Assembly: GCA_024763035.1 (NCBI GenBank)
Contig: JANTGG010000003.1
Location: forward strand, 20,574-84,573
Reading direction: 5' to 3'
Source of the DNA: Desulfocapsa sp.
GTDB lineage: Bacteria; Desulfobacterota; Desulfobulbia; Desulfobulbales; Desulfocapsaceae
Length of the DNA stretch: 64,000 bases
The notes beneath the pieces were generated by a model, which made no database searches, was not told the origin of the DNA, and worked only from the letters and a program-made list of their open reading frames with translations. The position numbers and the translations under genes were made by a program. Positions 54,738 to 63,062 of the stretch are shown one piece after another (position 1 is the stretch's first letter; each line of letters opens with the position of its first letter).

Positions 54738-55232
54738 AATGCAAGAAACTGAGACTGGGGAACAAAAGAAGGACAAAAGGCGGTCGGACCAAGATAACTA
54801 TCTGAAACAATTAAATATGAACGATAAAAAAAGGCTGTTTTTGCTCTTAGACCACCCTTTTTGATGCCGAAAAGACCACTTTAAGGAACGGCCCGGGCTC
54901 CCTCTCTGTCCACCGCTCCAGCGGCAAACTAAGGGCAAGGCTACGATTTACCGACCAGTTTCCCACGCATCCAAGCGCAATGTTATGTTTGGTGGCCGTG
55001 GGACGAAGAATAAAACAACACACAAGCCCGTCTCAGATATGACCCCAAAATATAATCATATCTCTCCGGTGCATATTGATATTGAATAATCCCCAAGTTG
55101 AGGAACCGGTAAGAAACCAACGCAACATATCGGCCTCACCATCCAAGATTGCAAAAGTCCGAGTAGCGACCGTCGTGAGAGAGATAGGGGACGCTCATAA
55201 GATTATAAGTTTATCTGCAGTATGGGCTTCTT
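54738..55232. repeat. Intergenic region with partial repeat, copy B
   Basis: No gene is visible. From about 54893 to 55008 it repeats the 5' part of copies A/C (the GCTCCAGCGGCAAACTAAGG stretch through the TTATGTTTGGTGGCCG segment), showing a truncated fourth copy. The rest to 55232 is unrelated and unassigned. Confidence 0.6.
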
Positions 55233-55790
55233 TTTGTCTTCCGCTCCAGCGGCAAACTAAGGGCAACCCTTCGGTTTAGCTGCCAATTACCCACGTAGCC
55301 AAGCGCAATGTCGCATAATGCCTTCAGTTATGTTTGGTGGTCCACCTTGCAGCACAGCACTAAATAAAACCACCCAACTCCCCAGCAGCAACACCCATAA
55401 CCCACCAAAGCCACTAAACATAATTGATATTATGCGGTAGACTGGCTGGCGCTTTGTTTGCGGCTTTTTGCAAACAGAGTGACAGACAGGGAACAGAACA
55501 TTGCGCCCCAGAGTAACCACCCAACAGCGAACGTACGGGCGGGTGGGCGTTCTAAGCGGTGTAGTGGAAGGCCTGGCTGGTAATGCGGTGGGTGGGTGGT
55601 GGAGCATTGTCAGGCAGGGCTGTAACGAAACCGCTTCCCTTGCGCAGTCCGGGCAGTTTCGGTCTGCGCCAAATATCCAAACCAACTTCAATCTATCTCA
55701 GAACCCGGACAAGGCAGCGGTCCGACAAAGCACTCGAAAACTAAGAGTCACAACCCAGTCCCTGGCGGACCGCTGCCGTAAGGAAAGGTT
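55233..55790. repeat. Palindrome-rich repeat, copy C (fullest copy)
   Basis: The longest uninterrupted copy. In addition to the arms described for copy A it contains CTTTGTTTGC/GCAAACAGAG (55452-55461 and 55470-55479), a GCGCAG...CTGCGC pair (about 55640-55670) and a 12-bp pair GGCAGCGGTCCG / CGGACCGCTGCC (55713-55724 and 55766-55777). Short frames in it are not conserved between copies. Confidence 0.75.
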
Positions 55791-55832
55791 GGGGGCTAGC
55801 TGGGAATCTGAGTGCTAGCAGGCAAAATCCAT

Positions 55833-56303
55833 TTATTTCAGAGATGCTTTACGTTCCATCTCCTCAACAAACGCCTTGGCATCAACGATCTGAATCCCAT
55901 GAAAATGTTTTAAGGAAAGAAGGTGGTTGTCACCTGAGACCACGTAGTATGCTTTGGCTTCCAAAGCACAGCCAAGAAATTTATTGTCATCAGGATCATC
56001 TGTAATCCGATCTGTCTTATAACGATCCTTTGTCACGACAAAAGCTTTCTCTCGGATCAGTTCTATAATTCCATCAACCTCTTTCGGCTTGAGGTGAAGT
56101 TGTTTGTGGATATGGGGCTTCTGGAGAGTCTCTTCTATCTCCTGCAGGATCTCTCCGGAGACTGCCAGGTCAAACGCACCGGAAAGCCAGAGGTGCTGTA
56201 ATGTTGCAACAGAACCATATGACGAGAAAAGGCCACTTACAAACAGGTTGGTATCAAGGACTGCTCTAATGCGTTGTTTTTTGATCACTTCGTACTTCCT
56301 CAA
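55833..56303 (-). CDS. PIN-domain toxin-like ribonuclease (XRE-PIN pair 1)
   Basis: A 156-residue PIN protein: RAVLDTNLFVSGLFS (about residues 13-27; first catalytic Asp), a central Glu (SGEILQEIEETL) and DDPDDNKFLGCALEAKAYYVVSGD (about 107-130; acidic residues and a further Asp). This matches the 'putative toxin-antitoxin component, PIN family' (PF13470-like). Four acidic sites suggest active RNase. The gene overlaps its upstream XRE regulator by 38 bases, in the typical antitoxin-then-toxin order. Confidence 0.8.
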   Translation of the reverse strand: MRKYEVIKKQRIRAVLDTNLFVSGLFSSYGSVATLQHLWLSGAFDLAVSGEILQEIEETLQKPHIHKQLHLKPKEVDGIIELIREKAFVVTKDRYKTDRITDDPDDNKFLGCALEAKAYYVVSGDNHLLSLKHFHGIQIVDAKAFVEEMERKASLK

Positions 56304-56763
56304 CAGCCTTGTCCACTATCTGCAGTATTTCATCTTCGGAATAGTCTTTGTTTTTTGAACGAAGGCGGTCAAGGGTGCTCTGCATCCGTGATTCCCACGA
56401 ATCCTTATCCTGTTGTGGTTTAATTATGCTTTCAACCTTGCTTTTTATAAGTAGAGCATCGATCATATTTTTAATCATCTCTCTGTCTTCAGGTGGCATC
56501 TTCTCAACTTCTTTGAATTTCTCAAAAAGTACCAGGTCTTTAAGGGTGCTGATTCCATCTTTGGGAGCATTATCAAAAATCAGATAATCCGAGCTGATTT
56601 GCAAGGCATCTGCGATTTTCCGTAATGTATCAGCAGATGGTACAATTCTTTCATTTTCATATTTGCTCAATAATTTACAATTTACTCCTGATAGTGCCTC
56701 AAGGGCAGCTTGGGATAATCCTTTTTCAGTTCTCAGTTTCTTTATTTTTGTTCCAAGTGTCAT
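56266..56763 (-). CDS. XRE-family regulator/antitoxin (pair 1)
   Basis: A 165-residue protein with an N-terminal lambda-repressor HTH (TLGTKIKKLRTEKGLSQAAL, about 2-21, to residue 60) and a C-terminal helical tail (EKMPPEDREMIKNMIDALLIKS, about 95-118). I chose ATG 56763; 56772 adds three residues. It overlaps the PIN gene and is the probable antitoxin. The same tail design (..LP..DR..IK.IIDAFI.K) is present in the regulator at 59836-60216, indicating two related modules. Confidence 0.8.
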   Translation of the reverse strand: MTLGTKIKKLRTEKGLSQAALEALSGVNCKLLSKYENERIVPSADTLRKIADALQISSDYLIFDNAPKDGISTLKDLVLFEKFKEVEKMPPEDREMIKNMIDALLIKSKVESIIKPQQDKDSWESRMQSTLDRLRSKNKDYSEDEILQIVDKAVEEVRSDQKTTH

Positions 56764-56860
56764 GTGTACCACCGTTAGTTTTTCTTTTTACTATAATACT
56801 CAGACTTGATTTATAACACTTATTTCCAGAAATTAAACTTTCAGGTAAACCGAAAAATAA

Positions 56861-57070
56861 TGGGGGACAGACCCGAATGGCGCTAGTTTATGGGTGTTTT
56901 ATTGGTTTCATAACAATCTGGTAATCGAATCTTGAACGTATTGAGGGCCTTATACAATACCCCGGAAATACAGGAAACAAAGATCAAGAAGCTTTAACAA
57001 ACTCAGCATCTGTGAATCACTGAAATATCAATATTTCTTGCTTAAACTGGCGCCATTCGGGACAAACCCC
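56861..57070. mobile_element. MITE-like element (210 bp) with 30-bp imperfect inverted ends
   Basis: The left end, TGGGGGACAGACCCGAATGG and onward, matches the reverse complement of the right end over 30 positions with about six mismatches; the inner 19 bases (CCCGAATGGCGCYAGTTTA) differ once. No gene is inside. The ends are degenerate versions of the GGGGACAGACCCC motif, and the element abuts copy D of the palindromic repeat, whose 5' part is missing there. Confidence 0.55.
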
Positions 57071-57075
57071 AATAA

Positions 57076-57125
57076 AAGGTGGCCGTTGAAGCAGCACAAC
57101 AAATAAACCCACTCCCCAAACACCC
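57076..57125. repeat. Palindrome-rich repeat, copy D left part
   Basis: From GGTGGCCGTTGAAGCAGCAC to the CCAAACACCC target sequence, this matches copy A, then is interrupted by the IS element; the rest resumes at 58769. Confidence 0.75.
57116..57125. repeat. Target-site duplication, left
   Basis: CCAAACACCC, repeated at 58769-58778 directly flanking the IS on the other side. Confidence 0.9.
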
Positions 57126-58768
57126 CATAGCCGTCAGGCTAAGACCTAATTCCCAATGGGGACAACCTCTCCAGCGCTACTCACGGTGAATGCTCCGAAG
57201 AGAATTTCAGGAGAGTAGTTCCCTGATTTATTTTTTTCCAGCAGGTGTTTCCTGCGACTCAACAGCAAGAACTCCGCCAGATATCTTTCAGTTGAAACCG
57301 TACCGCCGGTGATCATTTTCCTCAACCTGTCGATGTAGAAGACTATTGTTTTCATAGCCTTGTAAAAACTCAGGTTTTTTCCGTACAATTGTCTCAACAT
57401 CTTGCTGACGAACCACAGGATGCGCCAGCTTGTTACAATGATGAAGAGTTTAGCCCAGATATAACATTCCAGGCGTTCCTGTTTTACTTTTTTGACCTTG
57501 TCTATTTTCCAAATGGATTTCCACACCTTGAATGTCAGTTCAATCTGCCATCGGAGAGTATACACTTTCCAGGCGGTATCAATTGTAATTGCATCCTCAG
57601 AAGCGGAGGTGATAAACAGGGTCAGTTGAGCACGGGCCTTTGATCCATCACTTAACTGTCGTCCCTGATTTTTCGCATTTTTGTTCAGTTTGCGCATCCG
57701 CTCCTGGTATACAGACTCGGGCAACAGGTAGATAAATAAGCGTACCTGAAGGTCAAGATTCGCTCCAAGGAATACAGATTCTTCAATTCTCTGGACATCG
57801 AACTTTCGCATATTCATGGCTATTTCTGCAAAATCCAGCTCGATTATCTTATCACCCTGCTGCTGGTACACTTTTCTATTTGGGTGCAACCTGGCCAAAA
57901 AATGACCAAGTTGTTCAAGAATCCCATTTAATGCATCCAAGTGCATATATGCAAGATCCCGGACAACGAGATCGCCGTCGCCAACCACCTCAAGCGTCAG
58001 CATAGAATTCACGGCGTCCTGATCGTTGAAGGCATTCAGGCTGAGATCAACCACTTTCCCGGACAGAAGATCGTACTCAAGCTGAATTCTGACATTTGCC
58101 CTGGAACCACTGCCGCCACTTCCGGGAAAAACATCGGCCATGGACTCATCAACCTGGAAGCAGACAGAATCCTTTATCAGGATTCTGTCGAATTCCTTGC
58201 ATTGAATCAGTGACTCCGTCTCTGACAACTGCTTATGCAGCAATTCCCCAAGGGAGGCTTTCAAGAATGTAACAGCATATTTATTGAACCGCTCATCCAA
58301 TGCCTGCTTTGTGATTTCAATGTCATGGTCCAATTCAAGCTTGGTCGTAAGGTCGTTGAGGCTTTCGTAGGCCAGGCTGTCGGAATTGAATACGACAAGC
58401 GAAAGAAACGTAAATCCATCCAACCTGCTCTCTCGCTGGACAAATTTTGATTGGCGCGCTAACAGCTCAATTTCTTCCTGAGTGAAATGATTTTCGAACT
58501 GTCCTTCCAATGACTTTTCAAGCTGCTGGATTTCTAGCTTTTTTAATCTCCTAATGGTTGTAATTGCTTGAAATATAGGTTTTTTCAGGCTAATATGTAA
58601 GACATAAATCAATCACCACTACAAACACGATGGGGGCGTGTAACACCCCCATCAAAAAAAGGTGCCATTATGAGGCTGGGGAGCGAGAGAGATAAGCAGC
58701 TCAGGTTTTGTCGCTCCCGGTGTTTGCACATGATTACAGCATGTTAACCTCTTAGCCTGACGGCTATG
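57126..58768. mobile_element. IS4-family insertion sequence (1643 bp)
   Basis: Perfect 19-bp terminal inverted repeats CATAGCCGTCAGGCTAAGA (57126-57144 and, reversed, 58750-58768) enclose one transposase gene on the minus strand, and 10-bp direct repeats CCAAACACCC flank the element. The intact ends, duplicated target and full-length gene indicate a recent, probably active insertion into repeat copy D. Confidence 0.95.
57146..58612 (-). CDS. IS4-family transposase
   Basis: A 488-residue DDE transposase filling the IS. Its C-terminal segment YTLRWQIELTFKVWKSIWKI carries the IS4 signature Y-x2-R-x3-E-x6-K; acidic residues earlier in the protein (e.g. FQVDESMADVFPG and GDLVVRDLAYM) are candidate catalytic Asp positions. 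The ends of the gene lie 20 bases inside the left TIR and 156 bases inside the right. No frameshift or stop is visible, so the enzyme looks functional. Confidence 0.93.
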   Translation of the reverse strand: MIYVLHISLKKPIFQAITTIRRLKKLEIQQLEKSLEGQFENHFTQEEIELLARQSKFVQRESRLDGFTFLSLVVFNSDSLAYESLNDLTTKLELDHDIEITKQALDERFNKYAVTFLKASLGELLHKQLSETESLIQCKEFDRILIKDSVCFQVDESMADVFPGSGGSGSRANVRIQLEYDLLSGKVVDLSLNAFNDQDAVNSMLTLEVVGDGDLVVRDLAYMHLDALNGILEQLGHFLARLHPNRKVYQQQGDKIIELDFAEIAMNMRKFDVQRIEESVFLGANLDLQVRLFIYLLPESVYQERMRKLNKNAKNQGRQLSDGSKARAQLTLFITSASEDAITIDTAWKVYTLRWQIELTFKVWKSIWKIDKVKKVKQERLECYIWAKLFIIVTSWRILWFVSKMLRQLYGKNLSFYKAMKTIVFYIDRLRKMITGGTVSTERYLAEFLLLSRRKHLLEKNKSGNYSPEILFGAFTVSSAGEVVPIGN

Positions 58769-59185
58769 CCAAACACCCCACCATAAAAATCCTGTAACTT
58801 ACCGAATCCAATAAATATAAACAACATTATGCGGTGGACTGTCTGGCGCTTTGTTTGCGGCTTTTTGCAAACAAAGTGACGGACAGGGAACAGAACATTG
58901 CGCCCCAGAGTAACCACCCAACTTCGAGCGTACGAGTGGGCACTCTAAGCGGTGTAGTGGAAGTCCTGGCTGGTAATGCGGTGGGCGGATGGTGGAGCAT
59001 TGTCAGGCAGGGCTGTAACGAACTTCCCTTACGCAGTCCGGGCTTTTTCGGTCTGCGCCAAACCTCCAAACCAGCTACAATCCACCCCTGAACCCGGACA
59101 CGGCAGCGGTCCGACGAAGCACCCGGCACTCAGAACCACAACCCAAGCCCAGGCGGACCGCTGCCGTGAGGAAAGACCATGATCC
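58769..59185. repeat. Palindrome-rich repeat, copy D right part
   Basis: Resumes copy D after the IS. Arms: CTTTGTTTGC/GCAAACAAAG (58849-58858 and 58867-58876) and a 13-bp pair CGGCAGCGGTCCG/CGGACCGCTGCCG (59101-59113 and 59154-59166). Compared with copies A and C, changes in the first hairpin keep the pairing. Confidence 0.75.
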
Positions 59186-59197
59186 AGCTGGAATTGT

Positions 59198-59587
59198 CTA
59201 AGTTAAAGTAGTAACAAACGAAGAAGCACAAATATCAGGGTCATTTGTGATAATTTGCATGTCAAAATGTCTTGCCGTGGCAGCAATCAAACGATCATGA
59301 AGTTCCGGAATGTCCATGATCTCAGATGCAGCTTTGAGAATTTCTAAACTGAGTGGTTCAAATTGATAGTTATCACTCTGCATGAGATCTTCAATATGAA
59401 GTAGCCCTACAGGGATTCTATTTTTTTCAAAAAGATACAAAACTTCCATCAAGACAATCGCCGGAATAATGATGGTTGCCTTCCCTTTGTCAGCTGCCTG
59501 AAATGCTTTATGTCTTTTATCGTTGATAACTTTCTTACCCATCATGAATTTGACAAGGGCTTGGGTATCTGTCACGAAATTACTCAT
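59198..59587 (-). CDS. PIN-domain toxin (VapC-like, module 2)
   Basis: A 129-residue PIN protein starting SNFVTDTQALVKFMMG (first catalytic Asp at about residue 6), with IIIPAIVLMEVLYLFEK (central Glu) and PELHDRLIAATARHFDMQIITNDPDI (C-terminal Asp cluster). I chose ATG 59587, because the longer frame to 59623 would overlap the antitoxin gene more widely. It overlaps the 80-residue antitoxin-like gene by 8 bases and is last in a three-gene set. Confidence 0.8.
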   Translation of the reverse strand: MSNFVTDTQALVKFMMGKKVINDKRHKAFQAADKGKATIIIPAIVLMEVLYLFEKNRIPVGLLHIEDLMQSDNYQFEPLSLEILKAASEIMDIPELHDRLIAATARHFDMQIITNDPDICASSFVTTLT

Positions 59588-59822
59588 TCTCAAACTTTCT
59601 TTCGAAGTGTTTCCATGAATCACTTCGAAGTTTCTTCACATCAGACAAGTCAAAAGGATAATCTGCCAGTATTCCCTGTAGTTGTATATTTACCCTCTTT
59701 GTAGATTGCTGTTTTTTATGGTGCACAAAATCAATAAAGTCAGACACAGAGTGTAACTCAGCCCCTGAAAGTCTGATTAATTTAGAGTAAATCCCATGCT
59801 TGATTAAGGCTGCTTCATTCAT
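59580..59822 (-). CDS. Antitoxin-like small protein (module 2)
   Basis: An 80-residue protein just before the PIN gene, which it overlaps by 8 bases. It has the design of a type II antitoxin: N-terminal region with SGAELHSVSDFIDFVHHKK and a C-terminal Trp/Phe-rich tail (KKLRSDSWKHFERKFENE) suited to toxin binding. I do not recognise a named family; the role is inferred from position and size. Confidence 0.65.
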   Translation of the reverse strand: MNEAALIKHGIYSKLIRLSGAELHSVSDFIDFVHHKKQQSTKRVNIQLQGILADYPFDLSDVKKLRSDSWKHFERKFENE

Positions 59823-59835
59823 AGAAAAGTCTCCT

Positions 59836-60216
59836 TTATGCAGAAATAGTATGTGTTCCCGGTGTGGTAGCCAGACGTTTAAATTGATTTTTTAGAATAA
59901 AAGCGTCTATAATCTCCTTTATAGTTCCCCTATCATGCTCTGGAAGTCGATCTATTTCTTCAAGCCGTTGTAACAGTTCTCGGTCTCCAATTTTTACTGC
60001 GGGCAAATCATCACGCTCATCTAACACAAGATAATCCATAGAAATATTAAATAGTCTTGCTATCTTTGCAACAACGTCTGTTTTAGGTTCATGGAGATTG
60101 CGCTCATAGCCTGAAATTTGTTTTTGATGAATTTTTAATTGGTTGGCTAACTGAGCTTGCGACCACCCACGTTCCTGCCGAAGTTGTTTTATCTTATCTC
60201 CAATGGACATAACCAT
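59836..60216 (-). CDS. XRE-family regulator (module 2)
   Basis: A 126-residue protein, with the start at ATG 60216 (or the Met at 60210), containing a HTH (GDKIKQLRQERGWSQAQLAN, about 6-25) and the C-terminal helical tail LPEHDRGTIKEIIDAFILKN, like the XRE protein at 56266-56763. It precedes the antitoxin-like and PIN genes by 13 bases, so the three form one unit. Confidence 0.8.
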   Translation of the reverse strand: MVMSIGDKIKQLRQERGWSQAQLANQLKIHQKQISGYERNLHEPKTDVVAKIARLFNISMDYLVLDERDDLPAVKIGDRELLQRLEEIDRLPEHDRGTIKEIIDAFILKNQFKRLATTPGTHTISA

Positions 60217-60447
60217 AGCTCCCTTCAATTTGTCAAAGTAATCATATTTGTACTCAATATCTATATAATTATCTTGATACATGCTCAGGTCAAGTCTTTT
60301 GTGTTGACAGTGTAGTTATTCGTTGTATTTTATGGAGTACGTTTAGTCCCATTATTTTTCTCGGCAAAATTAGTCAGTCAACAGGCTTCAAACCTCGGAA
60401 TCACTCGCAGGGGCAGGATATACAGGTATGTTTTTAAGAATACGGTG

Positions 60448-60918
60448 TTAGGTTTTATAAGCGCTGCGATATTTTATCTGCATACCATTGAGGAAATTTC
60501 GCAGTATCTGATCCTTACATACCCGGTAATGTTTATGTCCGGGTTTTCTGAAAAAGGCACTGAGTTCATGTTTGCTCATACGAAAATCCGCCAGATCCAG
60601 AATGGCAAGAACCGCATCAGACTTTAACTTCAGAGCAATATTCAGTTTCCTGAAAATCAAATTGTTAGTCAGGCGTTTTTCTGCTTGTGGGAGTGGTCCT
60701 TCCTTTTTCCCCCTTCGCTCAATTATAAAACCGTTTAAAAAAGCGGCGAGTTCTTTATCTTTTAATTCTTTGTATTCAGGCTCACCATCCTTCTTTAACC
60801 ATTTTTTTACATCATCAAGGGTCACCTGCGGGTCAGTAAGACCGAATATTTTTCCCATTTCAGGATCACTTATATCAAAGGTATAGCGTATACGGCGGAG
60901 AATATCGTTGTTGCTCAT
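60448..60918 (-). CDS. DUF1456 (YehS-like) protein
   Basis: A 156-residue protein with two DUF1456 repeats, first at about 1-70 (NNDILRRIRYTFDISDPEMG) and second at about 83-152 (NNLIFRKLNIALKLKSDAVL). Each repeat contains a potential helix bundle. The family function is unknown. It starts in the ATGA overlap with the AI-2E-family gene and is the last gene of the gyrA/gpsA unit. Confidence 0.88.
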   Translation of the reverse strand: MSNNDILRRIRYTFDISDPEMGKIFGLTDPQVTLDDVKKWLKKDGEPEYKELKDKELAAFLNGFIIERRGKKEGPLPQAEKRLTNNLIFRKLNIALKLKSDAVLAILDLADFRMSKHELSAFFRKPGHKHYRVCKDQILRNFLNGMQIKYRSAYKT

Positions 60919-62030
60919 TTTTCATCCACTTCCACAGGAAAACCGGAGTCCTCGACCTGTGAACTGTAGAGATTTATGGCAGCTATGGTCAGTGCAATAA
61001 TGGAAGGACCAATAATAATCCCCCAAAATCCAAAGCTTGCGATTCCACCGAGAATAGAAAGAAGGATAAGGATTTCGTTCATGGTGTATTCAAAGCCGAA
61101 CAATTTTTTGAGATAACTGATAAAGATCAGGCGAAGAATATTATCGATAAAAAATCCCATCACCACCCAGACAACGATCAAAATCACTGCCACATGAATA
61201 TAGTTTCCGGCTAGAAGTTCTAGGGCAACCACCGGCACATAAACAAGGGCTGCTCCGACTATGGGAATAATGGAACAAAACCCGGCTAATACCCCAAGAT
61301 AGACGGCATCATAACCGTCTATAAACGCCATCAGAATACCAAAGGTAATGCCCTGTGCCACCATATTAAAAAGTGTTCCGTAAAATACCACTGACACTGT
61401 ACCGGTACATTCCCGATAGAGATATTTTTCATGGGCAAAACTTGTGGGCATCACCCGGGCGGTAAAATAGAGTATCTGCCTGCCATTGAGGTTAAAGAGA
61501 AAGTAAAAAATCATAATCCAGACTATCTGTACCACCACCCCTCCGGCACCTGATGCCATTCCGTTCACAGTCTTATACACTGCCTCCATGGAGACACCTT
61601 TCAGGGCTGAGAAACCTTCTGATTTTAGTGTTTCCAGAAATTTATGAAGGACAGGGATGGAGTCAGTAAAGGCAACACCTCTGTTTATCAGCTGCATGGT
61701 GACTTCCTTCACATGTTCAATATCAATACCCGACATCTGTGTATAGGTTTGGGAAAGAAAGTACACAAAGGGAGCAAAAATCATGCAAAGGAAAAAAAGG
61801 GTGAGAAGGGTGGCACTTATAAAACGGCTCTGTTTTCGAATACAGGCAGGAAAAATATCTCTAGCAAACAGGTCAACAAGTGCTGTAAACGCATGACTGG
61901 TACAAAGAGCAAGTACAGCTGCCACAAGAATATAATGGAGATAAGAGGAAAAAACGTAGAGTGAAGATGTTAAAAGTGCGAGGGTGAGGTATGAAAGAAA
62001 GCGAAGTCCTTCATCGGGTTTTTTTGTCAT
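60915..62030 (-). CDS. AI-2E-family transporter (PerM-like)
   Basis: A 371-residue membrane protein with about eight hydrophobic segments and the typical central soluble region; the C-terminal half contains GFCSIIPIVGAALVYVPVV (about 245-263), the PF01594 family motif, and ends LLSILGGIASFGFWGIIIGPSI. Members export diverse small solutes; the AI-2 link is not general. 9 bases separate it from the gpsA stop. Confidence 0.9.
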   Translation of the reverse strand: MTKKPDEGLRFLSYLTLALLTSSLYVFSSYLHYILVAAVLALCTSHAFTALVDLFARDIFPACIRKQSRFISATLLTLFFLCMIFAPFVYFLSQTYTQMSGIDIEHVKEVTMQLINRGVAFTDSIPVLHKFLETLKSEGFSALKGVSMEAVYKTVNGMASGAGGVVVQIVWIMIFYFLFNLNGRQILYFTARVMPTSFAHEKYLYRECTGTVSVVFYGTLFNMVAQGITFGILMAFIDGYDAVYLGVLAGFCSIIPIVGAALVYVPVVALELLAGNYIHVAVILIVVWVVMGFFIDNILRLIFISYLKKLFGFEYTMNEILILLSILGGIASFGFWGIIIGPSIIALTIAAINLYSSQVEDSGFPVEVDEK

Positions 62031-62039
62031 AGTAACCTT

Positions 62040-63062
62040 TTATTCTACTTTTAATTCCCTGGTTAAAAGATCTTTAACCGCTGTGGAACAATCTTTATCC
62101 TCGTAAAGTATCTGATAAACCTGATCAAGAATAGGCATCTCAACACCCATACGCTGCACCAGATCATGAACAGACTTAGTTGTTTTCACTCCTTCTGCAA
62201 CCATTTCCATTTCATCGAGAATCTGCGGCAGTTTTTTCCCTTCACCAAGTTTCAGCCCCACCGTCCTGTTTCGACTGAGATCACCGGTGCAGGTAAGCAC
62301 AAGATCGCCCAATCCTGAAAGACCGGAAAAAGTGGCTATATCGGCTCCCATTTTCACTCCCATACGGGTAATTTCTGCCAACCCTCTGGTGATAAGGGCT
62401 GCCCGACTGTTTAATCCATATCCAAGTCCATCACTTATTCCTGAGGCAATGGCAACAATATTTTTAAGCGCTGCACTTATCTCAAGACCTATCATATCCC
62501 GGGCAGCATACACTCTGAACCGTTCACTGCCGAAAATTTTCTGTAATTTTTTCGCCTTATCAAGCTCATCACAGCCGATGGTCACCAGGGTGGGCAGTCC
62601 CATCCCCACCTCTTTGGCGAAAGATGGCCCTGAGAGAACAGAAAGGGTTATATTTTTGGTTTTTATATCGTCCTTAAGGGTTTCCCTCATAACCTGGGTC
62701 ATGGTCATGAGCGAGCTGTTTTCAATCCCTTTAACAGCAGAGACAACAAAACAGTTTTTTGCAAGATGGGGAGCAAGCTGTTCAAAAACAGAACGGTAAC
62801 CGTGGGAGGGGACAACCATACAAACAACTGCCGCCCCTTCAACGGCTTTTTTCAGATCAGATTCCACCTGCAGTGTCCCGGGAAAAAGAAAGCCGGGCAG
62901 GTATTTTTTATTTTCCCGCTCTCTGGCAAGAACTGCCAGATGCTCCTTATTGTGTCCCCAAAGAACAGTATCCTGTCCTTTTCCGGAAAGAACACCGGCA
63001 ATGGCCGTACCCCAGGAACCGGATCCAATAACTGCAATTTTTACAGAATAAGTATTACTCAT
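62040..63062 (-). CDS. gpsA: Glycerol-3-phosphate dehydrogenase [NAD(P)+]
   Basis: GpsA makes sn-glycerol-3-phosphate for membrane lipid synthesis. The 340-residue protein has the NAD-binding start KIAVIGSGSWGTAIAGVL (about residues 7-24), SGPSFAKEV (about 163-171), and the conserved C-terminal LKNIVAIASGISDGLGYGLN with the active-site Lys. I chose ATG 63062, giving the family length; a longer frame from 63143 would overlap the gyrA gene and add an unrelated head. It overlaps the gyrA stop by 8 bases. Confidence 0.96.
   Translation of the reverse strand: MSNTYSVKIAVIGSGSWGTAIAGVLSGKGQDTVLWGHNKEHLAVLARERENKKYLPGFLFPGTLQVESDLKKAVEGAAVVCMVVPSHGYRSVFEQLAPHLAKNCFVVSAVKGIENSSLMTMTQVMRETLKDDIKTKNITLSVLSGPSFAKEVGMGLPTLVTIGCDELDKAKKLQKIFGSERFRVYAARDMIGLEISAALKNIVAIASGISDGLGYGLNSRAALITRGLAEITRMGVKMGADIATFSGLSGLGDLVLTCTGDLSRNRTVGLKLGEGKKLPQILDEMEMVAEGVKTTKSVHDLVQRMGVEMPILDQVYQILYEDKDCSTAVKDLLTRELKVE

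Noticed and set aside
55287-55691. Frames of 100-134 codons on both strands in repeat copy C, with similar frames in copies A and D
   Set aside because: The frames are not preserved between copies and contain no motif; the repeat looks non-coding.
53530-59185. Idea that the palindromic repeat is an integron attC array
   Set aside because: The R'' / R' core sites (GTTRRRY and RYYYAAC) are not clearly present, and no integrase or cassette promoter layout is visible.
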